DNA of 64,000 bases from Fusarium oxysporum f. sp. lycopersici 4287. Taxonomy: Eukaryota; Ascomycota; Sordariomycetes; Hypocreales; Nectriaceae. The notes beneath the pieces are model-generated. The model had not been told where the DNA came from and ran no database searches. It saw only the letters and a list, made by a program, of their open reading frames with translations. The DNA is taken from positions 818,699-882,698 of the forward strand of contig NC_030998.1 of NCBI RefSeq assembly GCF_000149955.1. The letters are read 5' to 3'. Of the stretch, positions 41,009-52,661 are shown one piece after another (position 1 is the first letter of the stretch; each line of letters opens with the position of its first letter). The position numbers were made by a program, and so were the translations under genes.

Positions 41009-42213
41009 TCAAAATGCTTCGCCAACCATTGCCTTGCCAGATTCTTGAGGTAAACGACCCCATAATTCATCTGTGCTTTGATTGTTCCCTGGATAAGCAG
41101 ACAAACTCTCCACGTCGACCTCTCTCAAAACATGTATGCTATCATTCGTCGGAACCGCTGGTATCGGATTGGTAGCCGCAATAGTTGTGTTGGTCCGAGA
41201 ATCGCCAGCGTGGATAAAGTCTCTCGTACTCGGCGTAGTTCCTTTGGTATTTCCCTTGTGCATAGACGACAATGGTACAAAAGTGCTCTGATTCTCGGAG
41301 TTCTTTGTTGGTCGTGACCGAGTTCCGCTACGGTTTCGGACGAACTCAATTAGTTCGCTAAGAACAGCAAATTCCAGCTTAAGTTTGATCGAGTAGGTGA
41401 CCAGCTTGATGCCTTGCTCCCAGACATAAAGGTCATGGAACTCTATAGCCAGAAGAGCGATGTCCATTAGGATGATGACGAAGTTGATCGTAAATAGCTT
41501 GTATAGCATGCTTCGTGTGTTCCCGAAAGCTGTCTTGAGGATCTCCATTGACTTCCAGATGTACAGGCCTGAGATGATGAGTTCCTGCAGATAAAAGATG
41601 GACATCGAGATTTTTTCCGCGATGTTGAAGACATTGTTGAAGCCGCGTCTGTTATCGCTTGGGCTGTACTCTGATCCGAACAGAAGTACAGTCATCGTCG
41701 AATGCTAAGCCGTGGTCAGCTTGGGACTTTGGTACTCGAGGGAATGACTTACCCAAACGAGACCGTTGATAATGATCATGATGAGAACGGCTCGTAGAAT
41801 CTTGACATCGGTAACAATTAGGTGAAGTCGCGAGTACAAAACAAATGATTGGCCACTGATGACAAGGACCCAGCCGACAGTCTCAATGATCATGCCAACG
41901 TAATCGTGCGTAAGGTCAAAGTAGACAATGAGCCATCCCAGACAGTATGGAATAATGCCGAATGATGCAATGAGAATACTCCAGAAGTAAAGTCCCGATC
42001 GTCTTTTGAAAGTCAGAGAGATGAGGGTGAGTAGTTCGATGGCATTGTAAAGTGATAACGTCGAGGCAACCTTGGTCAAGTGTCAGTACATACCACTGCC
42101 GAGAGGGGCATCCAAGTACAACTTACAACGACAAAGACATCTCTACCAATGTAGACTGTTTCATCGATGGTTGAGTAGTGAGCATCCCATTTATCACGAT
42201 GGGGTAACATCAT
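41009..42213 (-). CDS. Multi-pass membrane protein of unknown function
   Basis: Three exons, 42213-42127, 42070-41753 and 41704-41009, are joined by GTAAGT introns in phase and give 366 residues. Exon 1 encodes a short hydrophilic N-terminus (MMLPHRDKWDAHYSTIDE). About seven hydrophobic stretches follow, among them ELLTLISLTF, LYFWSILIASFGIIPYCLGW, MIIETVGWVLVISGQSFVLY, ILRAVLIMIIINGLVW and MLYKLFTINFVIILMDIALLA. A hydrophilic Thr/Ser/Asn-rich tail of about 110 residues ends the protein. The layout resembles the seven-helix integral membrane proteins that are numerous in Sordariomycetes (DUF-type and Pth11-related), but I cannot fix the family. Function is unknown; a receptor-like role is a guess. 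Confidence 0.75.
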
Positions 42214-43184
42214 TGTGTTCAGTTGCGAGGAACCTGGGCAGTCATGAATGTAAAATATCTTGGTAGAAGAGCATGCTTAGAAGAGTAAAGGCAGCTTGGC
42301 ACATAAATGAGCTTAGGATTCCATGCTTATCTGGGCATCTGTCAAAGCGTCATAACGGATAATGCCAGGGGTCCAAGGCCCAGAAGCTTGATACACCAAA
42401 GAACGGTCTCGATTGGTACACGCTATAGCTTAATTGTAGTAGGAGTTACCCTGTTTTGACGCCAAATCCATGATATAGCTCCTCCAGCATATGCCGATAA
42501 AAGTCAAAGAAGATCGTGGCTTGTAGAGAGCGCATATGGCCCAATAGGTAACGCCATAGCATTCCAAGCATCCCGTGCGCCCGCTATTAATCGGAGGAGC
42601 TGATTCAGAGCTGATCTCGAACTTCGGTCAAAGACATAATCACATATTATTTGATAGATTCTTATGCTACTAGCAAGCTCGTCTCCTGTCGGCGGCTAGT
42701 AGTTAGATCTAGACCCCTCACCAGTTGGGTGACGATGGCCTTCATGTTGTCTCGCTTGAGACTCAATGGCTTCAATGATCTCATAGTAACACTCTCTCGT
42801 GCCAAGAGTCGACAGTCTCCATCCCGTAGACAAGAATGGAATAAGATGATGATGATCCAATTCCTATCATCGAACGGCTGTAACCCAAAGGATTTTAGCA
42901 TGCTTGGTGTGATGGATGCGAGACATCCCGAGCATCTAAGACAAAAGCAGCTTACACCCTTGGCCAATGGAGAAGATCGGTGGCTTGCGATTAAGCTTCT
43001 GTTTATGGTTGTCTACGCCGTTTTCGACCTGTACCTGCATTAAAGCTTAGTGGCCTGCCCAAGAAAAGCCCGGCCCAGAACCGCGTCATGGCTTTGAAAG
43101 AACGGGAGAAATGGTAGTACTTGATTCTGTGATCGAGATTAAAATGCACTCAAAGCAGAAAGAGGCCTCAGGGAGCAAAAAGAA
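42214..43184. other. Intergenic, no supportable gene
   Basis: The 130-codon plus frame at 42651-43043 overlaps an equally long minus frame, and neither has a recognisable domain or a family-like composition. Confidence 0.45.
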
Positions 43185-43290
43185 AGTTAGGACCTCTATC
43201 CTAGGTGATTAAAAGATTTAGTAAATTTAGTGTAGACTCAGAAAATCTCTAGATTAGTTATTTTTGTCATTTGGGATGAAGGTCCTAACT
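43185..43290. mobile_element. Short terminal-inverted-repeat element (MITE-like), 106 bp
   Basis: AGTTAGGACCT at 43185-43195 is repeated exactly in inverted orientation as AGGTCCTAACT at 43280-43290. The match extends inwards imperfectly (ATCC shared) to about 20 bases. The interior is AT-rich and non-coding. No clear target-site duplication is seen. A related end occurs near 34681-34703. Confidence 0.5.
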
Positions 43291-43579
43291 CCTCAGCTTT
43301 CCAGCCTCCTTCAGGGAGGCCAAGATGAATGGCACTTAGGTGAGAGAGAATACCAAGATGTCACTAACCATTGACCTAAAAGAAGCTACCCTGCAGGAGT
43401 AAGCGGCTGAGACAAGCCTGTGTTAATTATCCCGTCTTACTGGTAGAGCAACTAACCCGAAGAAGAATTGTCCAAGACTCATAAGACACTTCAAAAGTAG
43501 TAATGACCGATCCAAAACTCAAGAGTCAATCTTTACAAAGGACCCTATTCCAGCAAGAATCTGCACCAATGGCCCCTGC

Positions 43580-43840
43580 TTAACAATCGACCCAATACCA
43601 ATTCTCGCCCTGGTCCTCACATGATTTTTTGAACTTGTTGATGTCCTCTCCAAATGTATCGCAAAACCATTCCGCCCGGTGATTGCAATAGCAGTAACCA
43701 TTTCCCAGACTACTGCAGATTTTCGTAGTCACTGCCTGCTCTTCGGCGGTAGACTTGTCAGGGTTTTTGCAACGATACGTATTGTCGCCGGACGATGATG
43801 CCACGGGAGCAAGGAGAACGAGAAGTGAGAGGAATTGCAT
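43580..43840 (-). CDS. Small secreted cysteine-rich protein (effector-like)
   Basis: This single-exon gene encodes 86 residues. A signal peptide (MQFLSLLVLLAPVASS) leads to a mature chain of about 69 residues with seven Cys, including a CYC doublet and a C-terminal Cys as the last residue. The chain is acidic and Trp/Tyr-rich near the end (ENWYWVDC). Size, secretion and Cys content fit fungal small secreted proteins such as effectors or antimicrobial proteins. No known family is recognised. An odd Cys count suggests one free or intermolecular thiol. It stands alone between the membrane-protein gene and the HET pseudogene, close to the TIR element at 43185-43290. Confidence 0.72.
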   Translation of the reverse strand: MQFLSLLVLLAPVASSSGDNTYRCKNPDKSTAEEQAVTTKICSSLGNGYCYCNHRAEWFCDTFGEDINKFKKSCEDQGENWYWVDC

Positions 43841-44346
43841 GGCTATGGGCAGATCACGGCGCTTGGTTGGCTGTCATAGGCAGAATCTCTCCGATGACTA
43901 TAAGATAAGGTGCGATGCTGAAGAACTGTGTGCTTAAGACCATCTAGTGGGATAAGTTGTGATATTTATACATGGGCCCTCTGTTCCCTTTGCTGGATCA
44001 AGGTAAGTCTATGCCGTTATTTCTTGGATTAGCCTAGTGGTATCATTGTCTCTTTGAACCACGAGATTATTAAAGGAGTTCGGATGAAGAAGAAATTAGA
44101 TGTCTATTGTTTACGCGTCATCAGCCGCCAATCCCGTTCTTGATGACTTGTATCGAATTACATGTCTAAAGCCAAATTAGCGACCTGGCCTGAGACAAGA
44201 AGAGCTCTTCGGTTTTGAAACCTTCTCTAGTACATGGCGGTCGCCCGTCATTGTCTCATGTGATGATGAAGCTGAGAACGCATAAAATTCATGTCTTATT
44301 CTAGCTAGATGTCAAGCCATACCGGCCAAAAGCGACCGCGTCTGTC
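43841..44346. other. Intergenic spacer
   Basis: This is the promoter of the secreted protein and the 3' flank of the HET pseudogene. No other feature is seen. Confidence 0.4.
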
Positions 44347-45370
44347 TTAGTATATAACGAATTCTTGTTCAACAGGGTTCGTTTGGAGGAATTCCCCCTG
44401 CATAATTCCATCCATATACGCATCTCCTACGAAGGTGAAACCTCCCTCACAGCGCGAACGAAGCACAATAGGCGAATGAACGCCTAAAAGAAGTGTTACA
44501 GTATCTCCAGCCTGCACAGATTTGTGACCCAAACCTAGCATTCCCTGCTGTGTTTTAAACAGATTTCTTCCACGTTTGCTGACGAAAACATATTCTTTGA
44601 TTTGTTTGATCGCGTTGGAAAGCTTTTCCGTCACATTCCAGGTCAGTGAAGCTGGTACTGGTAGCGGTAGGAGGTCCAGATAGTCTATTTGTGATGTGGT
44701 TAGTTCTTCCAGACTAATTGCCTGTTGCCGCATTAAAGTGCGGATGAATGACCTGACTTCCTGATCAGTATCTTGTGAAACAGGTGCATAACAATATTCC
44801 AGGGTTCGCCAAACGTAGTCCTCACCAGGTCCAGAGTCGTGGGGCAAATTCGCAAATTCGCCAATCGATGATATTCGCCGTACCTTCTCTTTTTCCCTGC
44901 GAATAACTGATCGCCACTCGGCGTTCCCGCTTGAAGGTCAGGCTCTTGAACAAGGCTGACGAAAAAGGCAACAAATTCTGGCCCAGCACTAATGAGCTCA
45001 CTGTCTTCGGCTTTCAGCTTCAAAATATATTGTTGGTTGAAAAGCTTCCGAAGAAAAAAGTCGGTATCACCATCATTTTGATCGAGTCCAATCAGTTCTG
45101 CTTATGATCTGATGCGAGCACAAAAGCCTGATATAGGTTTTTGCGAATTCGAAATAGGACTCTATTAACGAGGATGTACTCTTCTTCAGATGTATCACCC
45201 TAGACATATGAGAGTGCTGAGTAGGTGCCATCTTCGATAAACCCATGGCGGAGCTCGAGAGATAGGTGGGTGTCATAAGATGAAGCCTGAAGCACACGGA
45301 CGAGCCTGGTTTGGAGTTGTCGCGTCGTGAATGTCTGTATATGGCCATGCCTTCAATCATAAAATCTGTT
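44347..45370 (-). pseudogene. HET-domain gene, decayed
   Basis: On the minus strand the first part reads LRHGFIEDGTYSALSYV, then TAG (45202-45200), then GDTSEEEYILVN and IRKNLYQAFVLASDHKQ, and then a TGA. This is the opening of a HET domain in which the invariant Trp of SYVWGD has become a stop codon (TGG to TAG). The core of the domain (WIDAxCINQ and the WxRxWxxQE block) is missing. The 3' part (44847-44347) ends GRNLFKTQQGMLGLG, GDTVTLLLGVHSPIVLR and FTFVGDAYMDGIMQGE, the standard C-terminal module of long HET proteins. The two parts are in different frames. The locus is therefore a truncated, nonsense- and frame-disrupted HET gene. Confidence 0.7.
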
Positions 45371-45674
45371 GTAGCAGAGGATATGAGAGACGAGTCAGTT
45401 GTTTCGCAATTGTGTTTTATGTACCCATACAATAGCTCTGGAGTAGATTCTAAAAATACTCCATATGAGGTTCATGTTGTTGGGGTGGTTATTTGTCCCT
45501 GTGTCTACAAGGTCGATTGATGAAGATGTGGAGTAGTGACATACATCAAGTGGCCGGTCATGGGAGCCAACCAATATTCATGACTACGATAGGTGGACAG
45601 ACAAGACACGTCCTACCTCCAGAAATCAAAGGTATGGAACTCATGAACATTGACTCTCTCTAGGAACTGTCTTC

Positions 45675-47297
45675 CTAATCGTCAAGAGGAGTCGACCATC
45701 CGTTGGCAGCATCATGCTCCTCAGGCTCCGTCGTACCGCGTAACGTCTTGTACCTCTTCATCTGCTGTGACTGCTCTGACTCCTCACCCTTCAAAATCCT
45801 CGTAATTCGCTCACCAATCTCCTGCCCTTCAAAGTAAGCGCCCTGCAAATACCCGAAGAACTCGGCTGAGTTCGCTTCACCAGCGAACCACAAGCGGTCC
45901 ACGTTTGCACGGAGGTTCTGGTGTTTCTCCAGCGTCATACCAACGGGCCAATTGCTGTACGATCCGTACGACCACCTATTTCTATTTGTTAGCAAACATC
46001 GCAGCGTGGGGGACGGCGTGACTCACTCTTCCATACTCCAGCGGGGGTACATGAATGCAGTGGGCTCGGGAATGTGCTTATCGGGGAACATAGAGCGTAG
46101 CACCTCCATGATTTCCTTCTTGGTCTTTTCATCCGATTGTTGCTCAACTTCGTAAGCCTGTTGTTGCACAACTGTGCCAAACAGGATGTTCGATCCTGGA
46201 AGGAAGCCTGGTGTGCTCAGTGACTGAAACAATGGGTAGTAGCCGCGTTGCTCTGGGTCAGCGTAAAGGAAGTACTGTGTGTCCTCAGGCCAAAACGTCT
46301 CGTTGAACTGCATGAAGATCTTGGTGTAGGTTCCCATCTGGAACTGTTCAATGGCTTGTCTCTTCCAGCGGGGAAGCGTAGGCTTGAAATCAACGGCGTT
46401 GTTCTGAAGGACGCCGACGGAGAAAGTGCAGATGGCGTAATCTGCTTCGACGCACCCGTCGTTGGTATCGATTTTGACTCCCTTAGTGGTGTACTCAATA
46501 TTTTTAACTGTCGTCTTCAGACGAAGCCTTGGGTCATTCTTCTTGAGAAACTCATTCGCTTCTCCAACGAGCCAAGCATTATAGCCTCGTTGATCAATGA
46601 CAAGGTTCGTCTCATCACTGAAATGCTTGAAGGTAGCATTGTTTCCAGCGACACCATACACGAACCCGCTTTCCTCTGGAGAATACGCTGTCTCAAAGTC
46701 CCAGCCCCACCAGTCAGCAGCAGCCATCTTCATGTCCCTCTTTGGTTTCCAGCCTGCCAGACTAAGACCAGCGCGAGTTGATGTATCTTGAAGATTCTCG
46801 GTGAAGATATAACCAGCTTCCTGCGAAGCAATCTCAAACTTCTCGTCAAAGAGGTCAATCAGCTCAGTATAATCGGAAGCTCCATTCTCATCGTAGGTGA
46901 TGATTGCACTGTCATTAGAATACGTATTCTTCACTTTGTGCTTCTGAGCGAGGCGCCAAATTGGGTTAATCTCGCCCGAAGGATTCTGAAGACCTTCGAT
47001 CCAGTTCGCACCGAGCTCGACAGTCAGAGGCTTGCCATCGGAGGATTTTCCGAAAGTGGTATGTTTCATGCGGCCTCCGACGTAGTCATTGTGCTCGAGG
47101 ATGATGAAGTCGTGGATGGAAGCATTGTGTAATGTTTGTGCGGCAGTAATGCCAGCTACGCCAGCGCCCAGAATTGCAACCTTGGTTTTGGTGCAGGTTT
47201 CTTTGCGTGGTATCGATGCTGCCTCACTTGAACCTAGTAGAAGGCCGAGGGATATTGAGAGGAGTTGAGAAGTTGAGTGTCGCATCTTGAAAGTCAC
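45675..47297 (-). CDS. Secreted flavin amine oxidase (polyamine-oxidase-like)
   Basis: Two exons, 47297-46027 and 45975-45675, give 523 residues. The donor is GTGAGT and the acceptor the second of two AATAG sites, restoring SMEE-WSYGSYSNWP. A signal peptide covers residues 5-27 (start at 47297, or MRHSTSQ at 47285). The FAD dinucleotide-binding motif is VAILGAGVAGI at 40-50, followed by the GG motif VGGRM. The substrate-proximal ELGANWIEG block and the C-terminal FAD segment LWFAGEANSAEFFGYLQGAYFEGQ are typical of plant-type polyamine oxidases. The enzyme should oxidise spermine or spermidine outside the cell or in the secretory pathway, releasing hydrogen peroxide. Length is normal and no break is seen. 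Confidence 0.9.
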
Positions 47298-48617
47298 GAT
47301 AACTCGATATGACCAAGGAAGGTGGGAAGGATGAGAGTCTGCAGAAGAATAACATGCATGATTTTGAGGACTTCGGTGAACTACTTATGCTTCTCGACTT
47401 CATACTAGACGATCCTCCTGTTGATCCCGACCTCTATCTCCTAGGTGCAATCAATTCGACTATCTTCACCTCCTTCCATTCTCGTCACAACTATGTTCCA
47501 TGTCCTTGTCGTAGATAGAGCTGACTTCTGATAGAGCGAGGCTACACTATCTTATCAGCGTGCCCAATTTCATTCCTTTTATGGCATATACATTGCAATT
47601 CTTGACTCTGGTGCCAATTACCCCGACATTTCGTAGATCACGCTTACCGAGTTGGGCGAATAGATTGCAGTTATCCAACTCCCTATCCTCATTTTGTTCA
47701 AGCTCTGAACAAGCATCTATCAAGATAATTTCCCCGCTCTGTCAAGATAATGGTTGCAAGAAGCGTTGCTGATCGAGGGATTTTCCTCGGCTGTTGAGCC
47801 CGTTTGAGCAGGACGATGGAGACGGTCTCGACTGTTACATTGAGCTGTGACCGCTGCGACGAATGAACGCATCGTTTTACTTCCCCGCGTTTTAATTACA
47901 TGGCATCGTCGCGTGGTAGACTTATCCAGATCCATGACAAGTGCCGACGTTGGTGGATGCTTGTGCAGATAAGAGCGGGTTAGACGATGAGAATAACATC
48001 CGAGACAGCCGAACGGTTGCATTCAGAAGCCAAGAACTGCACGTGTTGGGTTCAATGTCCAACCCACTTCCCGTTGGCTAATTATTTTGGTAACTCGATG
48101 TAACATTCTTCCTTTCATTCGAAAACAATCAAGCCCCTTCATTCTAGTTTCTTATTCACATGAATTTCTTCCTTATTCCGGTTGCGGTTCGGAAGCGGGT
48201 CAGCACCTTTTGTCACATCGGAGTGCTTACAACGCGTTCTGTGTCTGGAAGGCTCATCAGCCACGACGCATCATTTCGCTCCGAAGCATCATGGAGGTAT
48301 TGCAATTGACTATGCTTCAATAGGCGGGATCTGAGGAACCTAAGCGAGTCTAATCGAGTCGCTGGGTTCCTGTTGGATACTCCCCTAGCAAAAACTCCAC
48401 CATGATCGTCTAACATCCACTCCAGCTCGGATATATCACAAACTGGTGGAACTCCATGCGATGGCCATCGGAAGTTACATGTTTCAGTTCAATTTTTTGC
48501 TATACACAACAATGAGGTGCTGTCACTATAAAAGGGTCGCAAAAGCACAACCATTGGCTTTGGATGACACCATCAAGCACCCTCCTCATCCGTCATCATT
48601 CCAACCAATCTGGCAAG
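47298..48617. other. Intergenic, 1.3 kb
   Basis: This is the divergent spacer between the amine oxidase and the DJ-1 gene. Frames at 47309-47518, 47720-48022 and 48446-48820 show no domain; the last overlaps the DJ-1 gene in another frame. Confidence 0.45.
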
Positions 48618-49325
48618 ATGGCTCCCCTCCACTTAGGTGCACTTGTCTACGACTATCAAGCTATAGATGTCTTGGGCCCAACAGACCTCCTCAACTCTGC
48701 CACCAAGTCATACATCCAAACCCTATCTGGCCATTTGAAGGTCGACCAAGACACAATCTCTCGCGCCCCAGAGTTCGTCTTTCATCACATCGGCATCACT
48801 CGCGAAACCTTTGTTCTTGAAACAAGTAATATTCCGATTGTCCCGACTACAACCGTGGATGAATGCCCCGAACTTGACATCCTTCTCCTCGGGGGTCCGG
48901 ATCCCATGAACTTTGAGCTTCATCCCAAGTACGCCGAGTTCATCCAAAAGCACGTCGCAGCTGGAAAGCTTCTCTTCACCACTTGCACTGGAGCCAGCGT
49001 GGCTGCGGCAGCGGGTGTACTTGACGGCAAGAATGCGACAGTCAACCACGGTGCTATTCAGCCTCTCAGACAGAAATTTCCGAACGTCAAGTGGACTGAT
49101 GAGAAGAAATGGATTGTCGAAGGAAACATTTGGACTGCGGGCGGTGCAGTTGCCGGAATGGACATGTTTGCGCATTGGATCAAGGAGAACTTTGGAATGG
49201 ATATCATGGTTTTGGCTGCCTCGATGTTGGATTATGAGCCGAGGGACGTTGATGGTATTTTGAACGTCATTCCGAAGAGGTATGATGAAAATGGCAAGCA
49301 GTTGCAAACTCATGTTTTCGAATAG
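48618..49325 (+). CDS. DJ-1/PfpI-family protein (isonitrile-hydratase-like)
   Basis: This single-exon gene encodes 235 residues from MAPLHLGALVYDY; an in-frame ATG at 48564 gives an 18-residue leader of unlikely composition. The fold is the DJ-1/PfpI glutamine-amidotransferase-like family. The nucleophile elbow is LLFTTCTGASVAAAAGVLDGK, seen as FTTCTGAS with C123. Other features are LDILLLGGPD and the GGAVAGMDMFAHWI helix. The His that follows the Cys motif in proteases is absent and the pattern resembles the fungal ThiJ/isonitrile-hydratase group (VxTTCTGxxxxAxAG). It should be a cytosolic enzyme or stress protein; the substrate is not determined by sequence. Confidence 0.87.
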   Translation: MAPLHLGALVYDYQAIDVLGPTDLLNSATKSYIQTLSGHLKVDQDTISRAPEFVFHHIGITRETFVLETSNIPIVPTTTVDECPELDILLLGGPDPMNFELHPKYAEFIQKHVAAGKLLFTTCTGASVAAAAGVLDGKNATVNHGAIQPLRQKFPNVKWTDEKKWIVEGNIWTAGGAVAGMDMFAHWIKENFGMDIMVLAASMLDYEPRDVDGILNVIPKRYDENGKQLQTHVFE

Positions 49326-49497
49326 AAAATGATATCAGTGCCGGTCAAGACCATCCTAAACGGCATTAGTCGAGATACCAGGGCAGGCCAAATCATCAAA
49401 GGGAGGGTTGAACCAGTGAAATCTTGTCCATTGCATATTAGGTCATTTCATGACAGGGTATATAACATATCTAAATCAAATCCCATCTCCTCAATCA

Positions 49498-50820
49498 TCA
49501 TTTTCTGGCATCCGACTCCTCAACCTTAAACTCAACCTCCTTCGTAATCCCCGGCATCGAAGGGATAATCTCATCCGAACTAGCCTCGCCACCTCCTCCA
49601 TGAATGTAAACATTCCGATCATTCACACTTCCAAGCCCAGTCGTTGATCTGATAGACCTTCCGTTACTTCTCTTCCAGTTTGATCCGTTTCCGTCGGCGA
49701 GCATGATACTTCCGGGTTCGGGACCGCCCTTGTATTTCGAGCTCACATTGTTGGATGAGAGGAGCGAGCCGAAGATAGGTTTGAGCTTTTGGCGCATCCA
49801 TCCCCATGTGCTGGGGAGATTAGCTGTTACGACAGCGACGAAAGATTCTCGGACGGCCCATGAAGCACCTTCCTCAGGTCCTGTTTTGGGGTTCTGGGGA
49901 CGTCAGTGAACTCCTCACGACACTCTGGTGATGGAAAGTCACATACCTTGAGGATGAGGATACATCGTAGTAAGCCAGCGACCATCACAAATACGGCGCC
50001 AGAGAAAAGCACAAGCAATCCGTACTTCTTCACCTTGGGAATGCGAGCACCCCAAAGCATCGGAATGGGGATAGCGAGCAAGTAAACGTCAGTTATGATG
50101 TTGAGGCTGACGATGATGAAGATGTAGAGCTTGGATAACGCGGGGTGGCAGAAGTCTACAGGATATTAGTATTTTGCCTCTCAAGTCCAGTTGTGCCTCG
50201 ACGTACTGCCTGGGTTGGGGTAGATCTGCCAAAAGCGGTTAAATGGTTGGCAGCTGAAGAGAATACAGCATACAATGGCGATGTATGTCGAGGCAATGAA
50301 GCCAAAGCCGATGTAGATTCGAGTTTTGTATCCTGTGAGACCAGCCTGGAGTCGTCAGTCCTGTCATTCATCGGTTATTGATGTTGTGTTGAGCTTACCG
50401 TGAGTCGGAAGTAGAAAGCACAGAGCGCACTCTTGATGACCCAGAGCACTGTTGCGTACATGATCCAACCAGCGATCTGGATCTTTGAACCGCCAACCCT
50501 GTCAAACTTAATCACCCACGTCTCCTGCAGGGCCAAGCAACCTACCTCCATCCATATTCTTCACTGTTCGGTGACAGAGCCTTGCGCTCCTCATCCGTCA
50601 TCCCACTGTTGGTCAACCCATGAAACTTTGCTCCAACAGTATACGCAAGCGCCGTCTCGATCGTGTACGGAATAATCGCCACCAGCATCAGATAATCATC
50701 GGCCTCAAAGTTCCTCACGCCGACTTGTCGTATCCTCGCAAACGTCCGTAGGCCGATGACCAAAATGCCAATAGAGAGCAGTGTAAACGCCTCAGCGGCG
50801 AAGGAGGTAGCACTACCCAT
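49498..50820 (-). CDS. Rhodopsin-like (Pth11-related) integral membrane protein
   Basis: Five exons, 50820-50546, 50498-50399, 50345-50207, 50155-49947 and 49893-49498, join in consistent phase to 372 residues. The N-terminus has MGSATSFAAEAFTLLSIGI, then the family hallmark RNFEADDYLMLVA. Later segments are GWIMYATVLWVIKSALCAFYFRLT, split across helix 3 with the Leu-Cys-Ala-Phe-Tyr-Phe pattern, CQPFNRFWQIYPNPGNFC with the conserved CxPxxxxW and Cys, and NIITDVYLLAIPIPMLW. These define the fungal rhodopsin domain family (PF20684) that includes Pth11-like receptors. The C-terminal tail is Ser/Gly-rich and cytoplasmic. It lies at the plasma membrane; signalling partners are unknown. Confidence 0.85.
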
Positions 50821-52661
50821 GGCTGCAGAAACAAAAAGCGATCCGAAAAACCAACGCATGCATAGGGGTCACGACCCAAGGGGAGGGGAAGCCTTTAAAG
50901 CCAAGTTAATGCCTGGAAAGCACGTAGCCACTTGCATGGATCAAGTACGTTTCTCCGAGGGTCCATCGCCAATCACAACTCTATCTTGCAGCATCGTTCC
51001 GGTGATAAGAGGCCCAGGCACAGATCCGCGCCCAGGAGAGGATGTCATGAGAATTAGAGACGGATGAGGCTTGCAGTAGTATTCTGCGCTAGAAGACGAT
51101 CGACATTCGCCAAGGATTTGGTGTAGAAATCGGCCTCTCAGCTGCCGACTCGAGTCATTTCTTCACTGAAGATCACTTGAGAAGTCTTAATAAAACCTGA
51201 AAATCAGGATGATCACATTGCGTCAAAACGTGGCAACGAACCGTGCGTGTCATATTGCGCCTGAAGCTTCTTCGCTGAGAAGAGGAATGTTCATCGTTCA
51301 TGACGATGTTGAACCGTAGTCTCGGGAGGAGGGTCCCGGTTCCCGAAAGGCCAATCAGCGACGATCAGTGTCAGCTCTATTCAATCGACTCAGCATCTAC
51401 AGAGTCAGAAGGAAAGGGTTCATGATTGACTTGCCTTGTTGAGACAATGTAACCGGGTTTACCAAACTCAAAAGCCTCTCCTTTCTTTGTTCATGATCTC
51501 CGGATTTGCGAAGACCCGCGCCCATTTCAGGGGCTACCGAGTCCCCGGATATCCTCCTTGCAGCTCCCCGTGCCCCACCTTCCGAAGGCTACAGGGATTG
51601 ATCGGAATCAGAGGAAAGGGTTCTGCGCCGCAGTTTGCTCAGGAGAAGTGCTCTTCATGTGAATTAATGATGTCTCAGAACGCATGAGTCGTGAATTAAC
51701 ACGTCAAAGGTCCTTTTGCTGAGTCTGATTGCAAAGATTCTTGATAACAGTCAATGCGGCAGATCGACCGCAGTTGAAAAGCGTTCCGCTACAGTGCCCC
51801 CACTGACTTCTTTAGCGTTCGTCATCGTTTCCATCTGGACTCCGTAGGGCGGACTACGATGATGGCTACGCTGGAAAAAGGTCGTGATTGCAGATCATAG
51901 AACTGTGAACTGACAGTTTTGGACTTTACGGCTGCTTTATTATAATTATCTAAGTTAATTACGGGAAATTACAGCCTTACGGGGCGAACGTTTGCTCCTG
52001 TTGAGATGACGGGAAGCTATTAGTGGAATCGGAACGCTGGTCGGAAACCCAAATTGGTATAGGGTGGCGGTCTCGCATCCAAGACATCCACGCCCAACAA
52101 GACCAGTTCTTTGTTCTCTCAATGTGTATTTGCATCTCATTCCCGAAATAAATGTGAAAATGTTTCAAATAGATTTTTCAAGGAATTGAGCACTAATCAG
52201 CACATCAGTCTGGACAATCTTGTGATTGAAGCCTTATTGGCATCATTCGAAGGTTCATATGCAACAGGTCCAAAGACATTCGATTGAATCTCTGGAACCA
52301 ATTTAACATGATGGGATCGAATTTATTTGAGCCGGCGAAGAAAATAATAGCTCAAGTCTCCGAGATCTTTCAGGCACCCAAGACTTACCATCATCTATAC
52401 CTAGTCTGAAGACAAGATGGTATATTCATTATCAGATGCTGCCTATTGTTATAGTGGGTAGTCAATCACTGTAATCTCAGTGAATCACACACGCTCCGCT
52501 TAAACCGTCTTTGCTCAAGCATCGCCATCTCAACACTTCGTCATAAAAACACCACAGATTCATGAGCTTCTTTACGGTCGCATTCAGACGACCACCCTCT
52601 CAATTTTATATCTTCATACTATGCTCATTTCATACTGCAAGGACCACTTCCCTTACAATAA
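50821..52661. other. Intergenic, 1.8 kb
   Basis: No supportable gene. The stretch 52213-52266 resembles sequence downstream of the next gene (54156-54268) and is listed separately. Confidence 0.45.
52213..52266. repeat. Direct repeat flanking the unknown coiled-coil gene, left copy
   Basis: GACAATCTTGTGATTGAAGC at 52213 and TCGAAGGTTCATATGCAACA at about 52247-52266 recur downstream of the next gene as GACAATCTTGCGATTGAAGC at 54156 and TCGAATGTTCATGTGCAACA at about 54249-54268. Most differences in the first block are transitions. The downstream copy has extra sequence between the two blocks. Confidence 0.55.

Noticed and set aside
42651..43043. 130-codon plus frame as a gene
   Set aside because: An overlapping minus frame of similar length exists, and neither shows domain-like sequence or splice support.
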